Shown here one piece after another: positions 26,724-36,047 of a stretch of DNA of 64,000 nt. Below the pieces are notes generated by a model. That model saw nothing but the letters and a program-made list of their open reading frames with translations, did not search any database and was not told where the DNA came from. Position 1 is the first letter of the stretch. Each line of letters starts with the position of its first letter. Location of the stretch: assembly GCA_945870855.1 (NCBI GenBank), contig CAMBTP010000007.1, positions 26,547 through 90,546 of the forward strand. Reading direction: 5' to 3'. Source of the stretch: Prosthecobacter debontii (lineage in GTDB: Bacteria > Verrucomicrobiota > Verrucomicrobiia > Verrucomicrobiales > Akkermansiaceae). The position numbers and the translations under genes were made by a program.

Positions 26724-27713
26724 CTACGGCGATAGCTCGGTATCGGATGTTTCGGATTTCGCAGGAAAAATGCGGACGATTATCGTGCAGCACGCGAAGC
26801 AGAAGCCGAGTGCGGCGATGGGCAGGAGACCGGATTTAAGGTCATTGCCGATGACCCATTGGGGAAGCGGGGACTCGATATTCATGTCACGAACCATGGC
26901 TATAGTCTTTAGGGCGAGAACCAACCCTGCATGCAGGCCGATGGGGAGCCAGAGGGAAAAGGTGCGGATTCGGCACCAGCCGAGCAGCAAACCGATAAGG
27001 GTCAACGTGGTGAAATCGGTAACGAAAAACAGCGGGGTCGCGAAGTGGCCGAGCGTGCCGCCGAGGATTTCAAACCCCGCGTACCAGGCGCGTGGATCCG
27101 CGATGATCATTCCGTCCGGCGGACTTAGGAAATGGGCGACGGAAAACATCATCGAGCTGCCGATCCACGCAGTGCGAACAGAGCATGTCCGCAGCCAAAA
27201 GCCCAGCAACAGACCGCGAAACAAAAGCTCCTCGATGATCCCTACCCCAAGCGCAGGCACGAAAGCCTTGGAGAAAAATTTCGTGATGGAAAAATCGGTC
27301 TCTTGCGGGACAGTTGCGCCGCAGGCCTCGAGAACGAGAGCCAGTGCGACGAGCGAGGCCGATCCTATCAGCAGTCCGCTAGCAAGGTGCGCGAAGCGCC
27401 TGCTCCACGGTGACCGCCGAAGATCGTAAACGTCGGCGGACGGATCGCGCGGCATACGTTTCACACGGCGGATCAAAAAGGGCAGCAACACCAACCCGGA
27501 TATGAGCAGGGAGCGGGAGAAATAGCGGTCGATCTTCGCCCGCCCGGCAGATCCGGCGATGTCTTCGATGGCGGCGGGGTAGTCTTTCGTATCCGCGCTT
27601 TTAGCGAGATTTTTCCCCGCGTCATACAGATGCGGCGTGAGCAGGGCGGCTGCGAAAAGCGAGGCGGTGAGCCAGAGTATGATTGCTCCGGCCTCTGACT
27701 TGAGGAAACGCAT
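26724..27713 (-). CDS. CPBP family intramembrane metalloprotease
   Basis: 329 residues from the ATG at 27713 (MRFLKSEAGAIILWLTASLF), with about seven to eight membrane helices. The ABI/CPBP signature is clear: the EExxxR motif in GIIEELLFRGLLLGF, SVAHFLSPPD as the second, His-containing motif, and a late motif around LTLIGLLLGWCRIRT. Members are Rce1-like proteases of the membrane, and their bacterial substrates are mostly unknown. The start codon overlaps the stop of the upstream esterase remnant (TAATG), so the two are translationally coupled or were once an operon. Confidence 0.85.
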   Translation of the reverse strand: MRFLKSEAGAIILWLTASLFAAALLTPHLYDAGKNLAKSADTKDYPAAIEDIAGSAGRAKIDRYFSRSLLISGLVLLPFLIRRVKRMPRDPSADVYDLRRSPWSRRFAHLASGLLIGSASLVALALVLEACGATVPQETDFSITKFFSKAFVPALGVGIIEELLFRGLLLGFWLRTCSVRTAWIGSSMMFSVAHFLSPPDGMIIADPRAWYAGFEILGGTLGHFATPLFFVTDFTTLTLIGLLLGWCRIRTFSLWLPIGLHAGLVLALKTIAMVRDMNIESPLPQWVIGNDLKSGLLPIAALGFCFACCTIIVRIFPAKSETSDTELSP

Positions 27714-27973
27714 TAGTCGGTTTTCTTTTGTGCGAACAACCACTTGATGACCTCGGGATCTTTGTATGTCTGTGTCCATGAGTCGTGGCCAACTCCGGGA
27801 TACATGGTCATCTCCGCCTTGCCGTCAACTTCTTTTAGAATGGTGCTCCTATCCATTTTCTCGGGAGCGGCGAAACGATAGAGCACTTCCGTCCGGTCGG
27901 TAGCCTTGAAGGTCATCGGCACGGGTTCGGCGAAGGCGGTGGTCATCGTGAAGATGGCGGCGAGGCTTTTCAT
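27713..27973 (-). pseudogene. Internally deleted alpha/beta-hydrolase (esterase) remnant
   Basis: 86 residues. The first part is a signal peptide and the N-terminal strand of an exported esterase (MTFKATDRTEVLYRFAAP). The last part is the C-terminal end of the same fold, with the catalytic-His motif YPGVGHDSWTQTYKDPEV. Full-length relatives that I recall have about 250-300 residues and carry the HGAGE and GxSxG blocks in between. These are missing, and the join is in frame at about residue 45-48 (MDRSTILKEVDG). The nucleophile Ser and the Asp are therefore absent and the product cannot be an active hydrolase. It lies 7 bases downstream of serS and overlaps the CPBP gene. Confidence 0.65.
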
Positions 27974-27980
27974 GGCGTTG

Positions 27981-29264
27981 TTAGGAAATGCTTTCCGCGC
28001 CGAAATACGGGACGAGCGCGGCGGGGATTTTGATCGAGCCATCGGCTTGCTGGCATTGCTCTAAGAGCGCCACGTAGAGCCGGGGCAGGGCCGTGCCGGA
28101 GCCGTTGAGGGTGTGCGGGAAACGGTTTTTGCCCTCCTTGTCCTTGAAGCGCAACTTCATCCGCCGCGCCTGGTAATCGCCGAAGCACGAGCAGCTCGAT
28201 ACCTCCAGATATTTTCCGTGGCCGGGTGCCCAGACCTCGATGTCGTAGGTTTTTGCCGAGGATTGACCGACGTCGCCGGTGCAAAGCTCGATCACGCGGT
28301 AATGCAGGCCGAGCTTTTGCAGAATGCTTTCGGCGTGCGAGGTGAGTTGTTCGAGAACTTGGAAACCTGTCTCGGGATCGACTACCTGCACCAACTCCAC
28401 TTTATCAAACTGATGCATGCGGATGATGCCTTTGTTATCGCGCCCGGCAGAACCGGCTTCGCGACGGAAGCAGGGGGTGTAGGCGACGAGCTTGATCGGT
28501 AGATCCGACTCGGGAACGATGGTGTCGCGGTAAAGGTTTGTCACCGGCACCTCGGCGGTGGGGGCGAGGAAAAGGGTGTTGCGGCCGTCGTTTTCCGAAG
28601 GCTCTGTGCCATACATATCGTCCTCGAACTTCGGCAATTGCCCGGTGCCCTCCATGCACTCACGCAGGACAAGGTGCGGCACGTTCACCTCTTCGTAACC
28701 GTTTTCCGCCTGCGTATCTAACAGAAAGTTTATCAGCGCCCGCTCGAGTTTCGCACCCTTGCCGCGATATACCGCAAAGCCCGAGCCGGCGATACGTATC
28801 GCATCGTCCCACGAGATCAGGCGGTGTTTCGTGGCGAGCTCGACGTGATCCTTCGGCTCCGCAATGGCTGGCTTTTCACCCCACTCGCGGACGATAGGAT
28901 TGTGCTCCTCGCTATCGCCCACCGGGCATTCCGCGTGGGGTAGGTTGGGTATGTTGAGAAGTAGGTCGTTCTGCTTCGCGGTCGTCTCCTCAGCGAGCAC
29001 GTCAAACTTCGAGATTTCGTCGTTGATGCCGCGCACCTCCGCCTCGATGGCCGAGCTGTCCTCACCCTTTGCCTTCATCATGCCGATCTGCTTAGAGATC
29101 GTCTTGCGCTTGTTCTGGAGTTCCTGCTTGGAAGTCTCCGCCGCCCGCCGTGCTTCATCGCAGGCAAGCACCTCGTCGATGAGTTTCCAATGATCTCCAC
29201 CGCGCGCCTTGAGCCGCGTCCTCACTTCATCCGCCTGTTCCCGTATTACCCTTATGTCCAGCAT
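27981..29264 (-). CDS. serS: Serine--tRNA ligase
   Basis: 427 residues from the ATG at 29264 (MLDIRVIREQADEVRTRLKA); the longer frame has no family support. The enzyme charges tRNA-Ser. The N-terminal coiled-coil arm (about 1-110) binds the tRNA. The class II catalytic core follows, with motif 2 in TPCFRREAGSAGRDNKGIIR and motif 3 in LNGSGTALPRLYVALLEQ, and the Ser-specific TAEVPVTNLYRD. The length is standard. The gene is followed closely by the esterase remnant and the CPBP protease. Upstream lies the divergent AbrB/Doc module. Confidence 0.96.
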   Translation of the reverse strand: MLDIRVIREQADEVRTRLKARGGDHWKLIDEVLACDEARRAAETSKQELQNKRKTISKQIGMMKAKGEDSSAIEAEVRGINDEISKFDVLAEETTAKQNDLLLNIPNLPHAECPVGDSEEHNPIVREWGEKPAIAEPKDHVELATKHRLISWDDAIRIAGSGFAVYRGKGAKLERALINFLLDTQAENGYEEVNVPHLVLRECMEGTGQLPKFEDDMYGTEPSENDGRNTLFLAPTAEVPVTNLYRDTIVPESDLPIKLVAYTPCFRREAGSAGRDNKGIIRMHQFDKVELVQVVDPETGFQVLEQLTSHAESILQKLGLHYRVIELCTGDVGQSSAKTYDIEVWAPGHGKYLEVSSCSCFGDYQARRMKLRFKDKEGKNRFPHTLNGSGTALPRLYVALLEQCQQADGSIKIPAALVPYFGAESIS

Positions 29265-29375
29265 TGCGCGCGCACTTTCACGGATCGCCGCTGGAGTGAA
29301 AAGCTCCGATTTTAGAACGTAGGATCGCGCAAACATAAAGATTGCGACCGTTATTACTTAGGTTATAATCCTTGT

Positions 29376-29603
29376 ATGATCACCACCGTCAAAATCATCT
29401 CAATCGGCAACTCGGCAGGCATCATCCTGCCCAAGGAGCTTTTGGAAAAACTGCGCGTTTCGAAAGGCGACACCTTGACCGTCACAGAAACGCCGGATGG
29501 CCTGGGTCTCAATCCGTATGACGAAAATTTCGCGACTGCAATGAACCTCGCTGAGGAGATCATGAGAGAGGATCGGGATGTCCTCAGGAAGCTTGCCCAG
29601 TAG
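29376..29603 (+). CDS. AbrB/MazE-type antitoxin
   Basis: A 75-residue protein with a swapped-hairpin AbrB DNA-binding domain at the N-terminus (KIISIGNSAGIILPKELLEKL and GDTLTVTETPDG). A C-terminal tail of about 25 residues probably wraps the toxin. It lies directly upstream of a Doc-type gene, with 19 bases between the two. Such antitoxins bind their own promoter and neutralise the partner. The ATG start is the usual family start. Confidence 0.88.
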   Translation: MITTVKIISIGNSAGIILPKELLEKLRVSKGDTLTVTETPDGLGLNPYDENFATAMNLAEEIMREDRDVLRKLAQ

Positions 29604-29622
29604 AATTTTGGAAAAGCACCCG

Positions 29623-30018
29623 ATGATTACCGAACCGAAATGGATCACTCCGCAAATCGCGCATGCGGTTCATAGCAGACAAATCGCGGAACACGGAGGA
29701 CAAGATGGCCTGAGGGATGAAGGCCTTCTACTTTCGGCGTTGGCGAGACCCCAGCAGTTGCTGAGTTACGGTAGCCCGCCTCCCGACCTTTGTGCCTTGG
29801 CGGCGGCATACGCATACGGCATTGCGAAAAACCATCCCTTTCTGGATGGCAACAAACGCACCGCATTCGTGGTTTACCGACTGTTTCTGAAATGGAACGG
29901 GATCGAGCTGCTTGCCGAAAAGACACAGCGCTATGTTACCATGCTCGCCCTCGCCGCTGGGGAGATTTCCGAGGAAGACTTTGCCACATGGCTTTGCGCA
30001 AACACCTCATCCGAGTGA
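29623..30018 (+). CDS. doc: Doc-type (death-on-curing) Fic-fold toxin
   Basis: 131 residues from the ATG at 29623 (MITEPKWITPQIAHAVHSRQ). An earlier start at 29578 would overlap the antitoxin gene. It has the Doc/Fic core motif AKNHPFLDGNKRTAFV (HPFxxGNKR) in the middle. Typical Doc flanks are GGQDGLRDEGLLLSALARP before it and AAGEISEEDFATWL after it. Doc proteins phosphorylate elongation factor Tu and arrest translation. It forms a toxin-antitoxin module with the AbrB-type gene upstream. The module lies between serS and gap. Confidence 0.9.
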   Translation: MITEPKWITPQIAHAVHSRQIAEHGGQDGLRDEGLLLSALARPQQLLSYGSPPPDLCALAAAYAYGIAKNHPFLDGNKRTAFVVYRLFLKWNGIELLAEKTQRYVTMLALAAGEISEEDFATWLCANTSSE

Positions 30019-31203
<1,185 letters not shown>

Positions 31204-31248
31204 TTCTGGAGAGCCGTGCTTTTAGCCGGCTTCTTCGATTTTTCCCTA

Positions 31249-31280
31249 GCGAGCCGCCCGAAAGGGTTGGCTCGCTTTTT
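31249..31280 (+). terminator. Rho-independent terminator of gap
   Basis: GCGAGCC (31249-31255) and GGCTCGC (31269-31275) form a 7-bp stem with an inner CCC-GAAA-GGG hairpin, followed by TTTTT. Confidence 0.88.
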
Positions 31281-31310
31281 CGTTTGGGGCGGCAAAGTCT
31301 CTGCGCTTAA

Positions 31311-32396
31311 ATGACCGCCATGACCACCCCAGCAAGAAACCGCGCCATCCAGCTCGACGGGCTGCGTGCGCTTGCGATGCTCGGGATTTGCTGGGATCAT
31401 TGGGTGCCAGAGGCATGGAATTTTGGGCTGCCTTACGAGGTCGGGCTCTACTTTTTTCTAGTGCTCTCAGGGTATCTCATCACCGGCTCGCTACTGCGCA
31501 CGCGCGACAAACAGGAAGCCTTGGGCACGGGCTGGCGCTGGCGGGCGTGGAAGGAGTTCCAGTGGCGGCGGGGTCTGCGTATCATGGCGCCGTATTATGT
31601 GGCGCTGGCCATCGCTCTCATTTTCATCGCGCCGAAGATCGGACCCCACATCCATTGGTATCTCCTTTACCTCGCTAATATCCACATCGCCCTGCTTGGC
31701 GAATGGCCGCACGGCACCTCGCATTTCTGGTCCATCGCGATACAGCAACAATTCTATCTCTTCTGGCCGGCGGTGATCTGGCTCGCGCCTCGCCGTTTCC
31801 TCATTCCGGCGATGCTCCTTTTCACAGCGATCGCGCCGCTTTCGCGCTATTGCGAGCACCTTCTCATGCCGCCCTTCATCTGGCCTCACAAGCTGAGCTG
31901 GGTTTGGTTCGATTTCTTCGGCATCGGCGGGCTGATGGCGCTGGCGGTACACCGGGGCTTCCCGCTTTCGGCTAGGTTTTGGAAAATTCTCATGGTCGTG
32001 GGTTGTGGAGCCTACACGGTATTCGAGTTCGGCCCGCGCTTCGGCCTGCCGCCAAATCGGATCGGGCCGTTTTACGCGTCTATCCTTAGCGTTGGCCTCT
32101 GCGGCGTGATCGCGACGGCCTCGCTAGGCTGGAACAACTTTGCCGGACGTTTTTTGGAAACTAAATTTCTCCAGAAAGTGGGCCTGCTTTCCTACGGCAT
32201 CTACCTCTACCACAATCTCGCGCCCATCATCCTCGGCAAAATTCTGCCCTTTCTTTGGCAGGGGCCTTACGCCGAGACCGCGCCGCAAATCGTTGTGCGG
32301 ATTGCGCTTTTCGCCGTGCTGACTTGGGCTATGACGATACTTTCCTGGAAATACATCGAGACCCCGCTCAACAACATAAGGTCGAAACAATCCTAA
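31311..32396 (+). CDS. Acyltransferase 3 family membrane protein (OafA/YrhL-like)
   Basis: 361 residues with about ten membrane helices. The N-terminus has the family signature IQLDGLRALAMLGICWDHW, in which the His after the Asp-Gly-Leu-Arg block is the likely catalytic residue. Further conserved segments are FFLVLSGYLITGSLLR, FWSIAIQQQFYLFWP and the late SYGIYLYHNLAPIIL. These enzymes transfer acetyl or other acyl groups to cell-surface sugars such as O-antigen or peptidoglycan. The target is unknown here. ATG starts at 31311 and 31320 are both possible. A terminator separates it from gap. Confidence 0.88.
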   Translation: MTAMTTPARNRAIQLDGLRALAMLGICWDHWVPEAWNFGLPYEVGLYFFLVLSGYLITGSLLRTRDKQEALGTGWRWRAWKEFQWRRGLRIMAPYYVALAIALIFIAPKIGPHIHWYLLYLANIHIALLGEWPHGTSHFWSIAIQQQFYLFWPAVIWLAPRRFLIPAMLLFTAIAPLSRYCEHLLMPPFIWPHKLSWVWFDFFGIGGLMALAVHRGFPLSARFWKILMVVGCGAYTVFEFGPRFGLPPNRIGPFYASILSVGLCGVIATASLGWNNFAGRFLETKFLQKVGLLSYGIYLYHNLAPIILGKILPFLWQGPYAETAPQIVVRIALFAVLTWAMTILSWKYIETPLNNIRSKQS

Positions 32397-32490
32397 GCTA
32401 TTTGATCCGAGGAGAGCAGTAAAACATCGCTGCCCTCAAGGTGCGGCGGGGCGGTGAGGATCGTCATGAAGCATTGCGCCAAATTTCTTC

Positions 32491-33459
32491 CTATCTCCCT
32501 GCCGGAGTGCGCTCGAAAAGCGATGCAAGATCCGGCAAGTCAGAGGCGCTGTGGGCGGGCTGGGAGGAGGTGACTTTTCCGTTTTTAAAAACGAAGGCAC
32601 CGGGCATCTGCAAGCCGTCACCAGCGAGGTGCCCGACTCCGCAACCTTTGAAAACGGCGATCATCCCGCGCCACCAGACTTGTGGGCCGAAGAGCTCGAT
32701 GAAGCCCCCCTTACCGAGGCCGAAGGCGCGGTAGAGTTCACAGCGCGGATCGGCGATGCGCGGGACATTCGAGTTTTCGCCGAGGTATCCGATTTCCTCG
32801 CCGGATTTCAGCATGTGGACGAGGACAAGGGTCGCGTTCTGTTGTTTCGCCTGCTGCTCCAAATCCTGAAGTCCGCGTAGAATCTGGCGGGTGAAGGTGC
32901 AGCCAAAATGGCGCAGGAACACGAGCACGAGAGGACGATCTGCGGAGGCATCTGCAAGGGTCTCGCCGGTGGAAAGCTGATAGACGGCGGCCGCTTCCTC
33001 CACGCTGTAAGGCTTTGAGCGGGAAACCGGGATTCCGATATGCGCGCGCAGCGTGATCCAGAGGATGGCGGCATAGGGGATAATCCAAACAAGATCATCG
33101 ATGACCAAGAAAAGTAAGCAGCCGGCCGGAAGGGTGTTGTTTGAAATGGCAAAGGCAACGATTACCGAGGCGGCCACCGCTTTCGCAAAGCCGAGCAGGA
33201 CGATGAGCCAGTGATGAACAGGATCGGCAGCGGCCAGAAAAAGTGCAAAACCGAGAAAGCCCGAGATCAAGCCGAGCGTGCGCCAGAGCATCGGGTGATT
33301 TGGACGGGGGATACCGAGCAGGTCGAAACCATGGAAGGGCCAGGCGTTCGTCCAGACCGCGAACAGCACATGATAGGCCGCGCCAAGCAACAGGGCGATC
33401 CGCATCCATTGTTTGGCGCGGCAATTTTCCCCGTGGCAGCTAATAATCATAACTGACAT
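32491..33459 (-). CDS. Membrane-anchored peroxiredoxin-like (SelL-related) protein
   Basis: A 322-residue protein with two parts. Residues about 15-145 contain four membrane helices (MRIALLLGAAYHVLFAVW, LGLISGFLGFALFLAA, LGFAKAVAASVIVAFAI, FLVIDDLVWIIPYAAILW). Residues about 160-320 are a thioredoxin-fold domain of the AhpC/TSA group. The redox site reads FLRHFGCTFTRQILRGL, that is CxxT, where relatives have CxxC or selenocysteine. The later block GVGHLAGDGLQMPGAFVF is typical of this subgroup. A role in peroxide or thiol chemistry at the membrane is likely but not shown. It is followed by a short gap to infA on the same strand. Confidence 0.75.
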   Translation of the reverse strand: MSVMIISCHGENCRAKQWMRIALLLGAAYHVLFAVWTNAWPFHGFDLLGIPRPNHPMLWRTLGLISGFLGFALFLAAADPVHHWLIVLLGFAKAVAASVIVAFAISNNTLPAGCLLFLVIDDLVWIIPYAAILWITLRAHIGIPVSRSKPYSVEEAAAVYQLSTGETLADASADRPLVLVFLRHFGCTFTRQILRGLQDLEQQAKQQNATLVLVHMLKSGEEIGYLGENSNVPRIADPRCELYRAFGLGKGGFIELFGPQVWWRGMIAVFKGCGVGHLAGDGLQMPGAFVFKNGKVTSSQPAHSASDLPDLASLFERTPAGR

Positions 33460-33493
33460 TATCTACGAAGTCTGCGTGCGCAACGGGAGATTT

Positions 33494-33706
33494 TCAGGCC
33501 TCCGAGAGAATTCGAGCCTGGTCGAAATCGAAGGGCGTCATTTCCAGAAGCACCGCCGCGCCGTCGGGAAATTCCGTTGCCGCGTCGGTCAGTTTTTTGG
33601 AAAGATGGCCGAGCACGACCTTGCCGTTCATCAATTCGACGCGATAGAGGATCTCGCCCTTGCGTTCGAGGACGGTTCCGGTGGTTTCGATGGCGGCTTC
33701 GGACAT
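33494..33706 (-). CDS. infA: Translation initiation factor IF-1
   Basis: 70 residues from the ATG at 33706. It is a single OB-fold S1-like domain (TTGTVLERKGEILYRVELMN, GKVVLGHLSKKL and a C-terminal LLEMTPFDFDQARIL). IF-1 assists initiation at the ribosomal A site. The sequence is more divergent than in most bacteria, especially at the C-terminus, where the usual IxYR ending is changed to QARILSEA. The gene lies 10 bases after the LuxC-type gene on the same strand. Confidence 0.8.
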   Translation of the reverse strand: MSEAAIETTGTVLERKGEILYRVELMNGKVVLGHLSKKLTDAATEFPDGAAVLLEMTPFDFDQARILSEA

Positions 33707-33716
33707 GGCTTTAATA

Positions 33717-34748
33717 TCAACCGAGATCGCGCCAACGCACAAGTCCAGCCAGCGGCATTTCACCATCCGGATGCCAGAAAATTCCCGGCTCCTGCGCCTT
33801 TCCTGCGGCGCAGATGCGAGGTGGGGAAAGGTTTTCCAAGCGCGTTGCTGCGGTGATCGGTTCGACGACGGCGGTGGAGAGGAAACGGGCTTCCGGGCCT
33901 ATGGTTTCCGCTGAAATTTCAGAGGGCATAGGCAAAACCCGGACGAAGCCTGAACCCGGGCCGGGGCGGAGGGTGGTGGATTCGCCGTCGCGGACGATGG
34001 TCCAATTTACAGAATTTTCGCTCTCCCACATCTTTACATCTGCTCCGTTGGCGATGCGGAAGCGGGTGAGCTCGCGTTCGTTGCGGACGGCTCCCGCTTC
34101 GGAAAAAGTGGGGGCAATCTTCGGTCGCCTCTCCGCATCCAATGCCTCCGCAAGTTTCCCACAAAACGATTCCACTTCCCCTTCCACGTAAATCGCCTGC
34201 ACGGAAAGGCAGCCGCGCTGGCCGTAGCGCATGATATCCTCTGCGAGATCTCGGTGAATTCCCTCCCGCTCGGAAAAAACGAAGGCCGCACTGATTTTCG
34301 GGCCATGTGCGATGATTCTTGTCTCCGGAGAAAGCCGGTTTCTGAAAAACTCCAGCGTATCTGCCCCGCCATAAATCACCGCCACCTCTGGAGCACACCA
34401 TTCCTCTGGCAACTCGCGGCGCACATCTAACAGATCGATCCCGCGCGCCCATTCCTCGAATTCCGGCAAGCCCGCCGAAGGCACTTTCACCCAGCTCCGG
34501 CAGCCGATCAGAAGCGCGCGGAACGCCGATTGAAACGCCGCGTGTTCCGTATTCCCACTGACCACATGCAGCACGGGCTCACGCGGGACGACGCGTGAGC
34601 CATCCACCCAATCCTCCAGCCGCCGCGCATCACCAAGCTCCGCGTCCAGCCATTTTACGAGTAACTCCGCATCGTAAGCGCCCACCCATTTCTCCAGCGA
34701 CTTCCGCTGGGAAACGAGGAATGCGATACGCTGGGCGAGGGTTTTCAT
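33717..34748 (-). CDS. LuxC-type acyl-CoA reductase
   Basis: 343 residues of the LuxC/aldehyde dehydrogenase-like family. The active-site Cys is in RYGQRGCLSVQAIYVEG, preceded by IIAHGPKISAAFVF. The N-terminal substrate part has VLHVVSGNTEHAAFQSAFRA. LuxC reduces a fatty acyl group to an aldehyde with NADPH, taking the acyl chain from LuxE. A LuxE-type gene lies directly upstream on the same strand, but luxA, luxB and luxD are absent, so light production is not implied. The protein is shorter than Vibrio LuxC (about 480 residues), as in other non-luminous relatives. The product aldehyde's use is unknown. Confidence 0.82.
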   Translation of the reverse strand: MKTLAQRIAFLVSQRKSLEKWVGAYDAELLVKWLDAELGDARRLEDWVDGSRVVPREPVLHVVSGNTEHAAFQSAFRALLIGCRSWVKVPSAGLPEFEEWARGIDLLDVRRELPEEWCAPEVAVIYGGADTLEFFRNRLSPETRIIAHGPKISAAFVFSEREGIHRDLAEDIMRYGQRGCLSVQAIYVEGEVESFCGKLAEALDAERRPKIAPTFSEAGAVRNERELTRFRIANGADVKMWESENSVNWTIVRDGESTTLRPGPGSGFVRVLPMPSEISAETIGPEARFLSTAVVEPITAATRLENLSPPRICAAGKAQEPGIFWHPDGEMPLAGLVRWRDLG

Positions 34749-34846
34749 TTGCTTATGAATGACACGGAAACATCTAACGTTATGTCTGTCATTTCATCGC
34801 CAGCTTGCCAACACCATCCCGAGAAATCAATGCCAAGGTGTCACAA

Positions 34847-34910
34847 GGAATGGCTGCCGCCAGTCTGCCACGACGATGGATGATCATGGCAGACTGGCGT
34901 CAGCCACTCC
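34847..34910. repeat. Palindromic REP-like element, family A, copy 2
   Basis: Arms 34847-34873 and 34884-34910, 27 bases each with three mismatches, separated by a 10-base loop. The left end reads GGAATGGCTGCCGCCAGTC and the right end reads GACTGGCGTCAGCCACTCC. The arms match copy 1 at 26639-26702, and the loop (CGATGGATGA) corresponds to the complement of the copy 1 loop, so it is inverted relative to it. It overlaps the 3' end of the LuxE-type gene. Confidence 0.88.
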
Positions 34911-35894
34911 CCGAGAGCAACCCCGTGCCACAGCGGCGGGATCACGGCCGAGGAGGATAAATTCCCGCTCACCGACCGCGATGGCGAGATCCTGCGTCCT
35001 TATCGCGGCCACGGTGTCGAGGTTCGCGAGATCGATGATTTCGAGATAGCCGACTTCGCCGGTTTTCGCGGGTGCGCCGGAATGCACATCCATGATTCGG
35101 ATGCCGACCCATGGCGGCCCTTGGTGCGTTTCGGCGTTGCCCCATTTATAGAATTGGGAGAACAATTCCGTCATCCCATACTCGTTGAGAATGCGGCTTT
35201 CCGGCACACCGAAATGAGCGGAGAGGCGGGCGCGGACTTCGGTGGGGGTGAAGGATTTTTTCAGTCCCTTGCTGCCGCCGGTTTCAAAAATCCATGAGCC
35301 TTCCGGGAGTTGCCGCGGCTCCATTTCATCGCAGGCTTTCACCAAGGCTATAGAGGTGCCGAGGATCGCAGCGGGGGTTTCTGGGTGGAAATTTTCCAAG
35401 TGGAAATTGCCTTTGGGATCAATGAACCATAAGCCGCCCGAAGGGACGGCTCTCCCGCAGAGAATCTCGAACATGCGGACGAGCGAGGAATGGGGCGCTT
35501 CGGCGGCGCACTGTGAGAAAAAATAGGGCCGCTGCATCTCGGGTAACCCTAGTAAATGCCACGCGCCGAGCACTGAGGCGGCGTATAGTTCCAGATCGCA
35601 ATATTCATGTTTCCCCTTGATCTCCGAGGTCGTTCCGGATGTCAGGAAATAGCCGATAACTTCACTTTCAGGAAAACACCGCAGAGCCACGCCGGGGAGC
35701 TTGAAGATATCCGTGGGCAGCGCCGGGATATCGTACCATGAAGCGATTTTTTGCGGAGTTTTTTCAAGTGATTCACAGTATCTCCGGTAGGAAATATTCT
35801 GCTCAAACTGGTATTCGAAAACCTCCAGCGCCATCGCCGCGAAATCGCCGTGGCCGCCGCGCATCCAGTCCAGCAGGCGTGATTTCAGATCCAT
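34884..35894 (-). CDS. LuxE-type acyl-protein synthetase
   Basis: 336 residues of the LuxE family, which activates a fatty acid with ATP and passes it to LuxC. Visible landmarks are IPALPTDIFKLPG, the ATP-binding loop YFLTSGTTSEIKGKHEY, a second glycine-rich segment IFETGGSKGLKKSFTP and ESRILNEYGMTELFSQFY. The start ATG at 35894 suits the family. The last eight codons (GVADASLP and the stop) are read from a palindromic repeat rather than from gene-specific sequence, so the original C-terminus has been replaced after ARGCSR. It sits upstream of the LuxC-type gene, and the pair forms a putative fatty acid reductase. Confidence 0.85.
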   Translation of the reverse strand: MDLKSRLLDWMRGGHGDFAAMALEVFEYQFEQNISYRRYCESLEKTPQKIASWYDIPALPTDIFKLPGVALRCFPESEVIGYFLTSGTTSEIKGKHEYCDLELYAASVLGAWHLLGLPEMQRPYFFSQCAAEAPHSSLVRMFEILCGRAVPSGGLWFIDPKGNFHLENFHPETPAAILGTSIALVKACDEMEPRQLPEGSWIFETGGSKGLKKSFTPTEVRARLSAHFGVPESRILNEYGMTELFSQFYKWGNAETHQGPPWVGIRIMDVHSGAPAKTGEVGYLEIIDLANLDTVAAIRTQDLAIAVGEREFILLGRDPAAVARGCSRGVADASLP

Positions 35895-35920
35895 GGCGAT
35901 GGCCGAAATGAAGAGAGTCC

Positions 35921-36039
35921 AACCACGGATGAACGCGGATGAATACGGATGAAAAGAGATTCGGGAGGCATTCCCTTCACTTTTCTCAGATGGGCGAAGC
36001 CTAATTCTAATCCGTGTTTATCCGTGTCCATCCGTGGTT
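35921..36039. repeat. Inverted repeat of ACGGAT-rich arms
   Basis: The left arm 35921-35950 begins AACCACGGATGAACGCGGAT. The right arm 36009-36039 ends CCATCCGTGGTT and is its inverted match. Each arm repeats the hexamer CGGAT(G) about every ten bases. Roughly 60 unique bases lie between. It occupies the gap between the LuxE-type gene and kdsA, both on the minus strand. A similar, diverged set lies at 63923-63950. Confidence 0.8.
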
Positions 36040-36047
36040 AAAATTCT

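Noticed and set aside
33717..35894. A bioluminescence (lux) operon
   Set aside because: Only LuxC- and LuxE-type genes are present. There is no luciferase or thioesterase gene, so light production is not supported.
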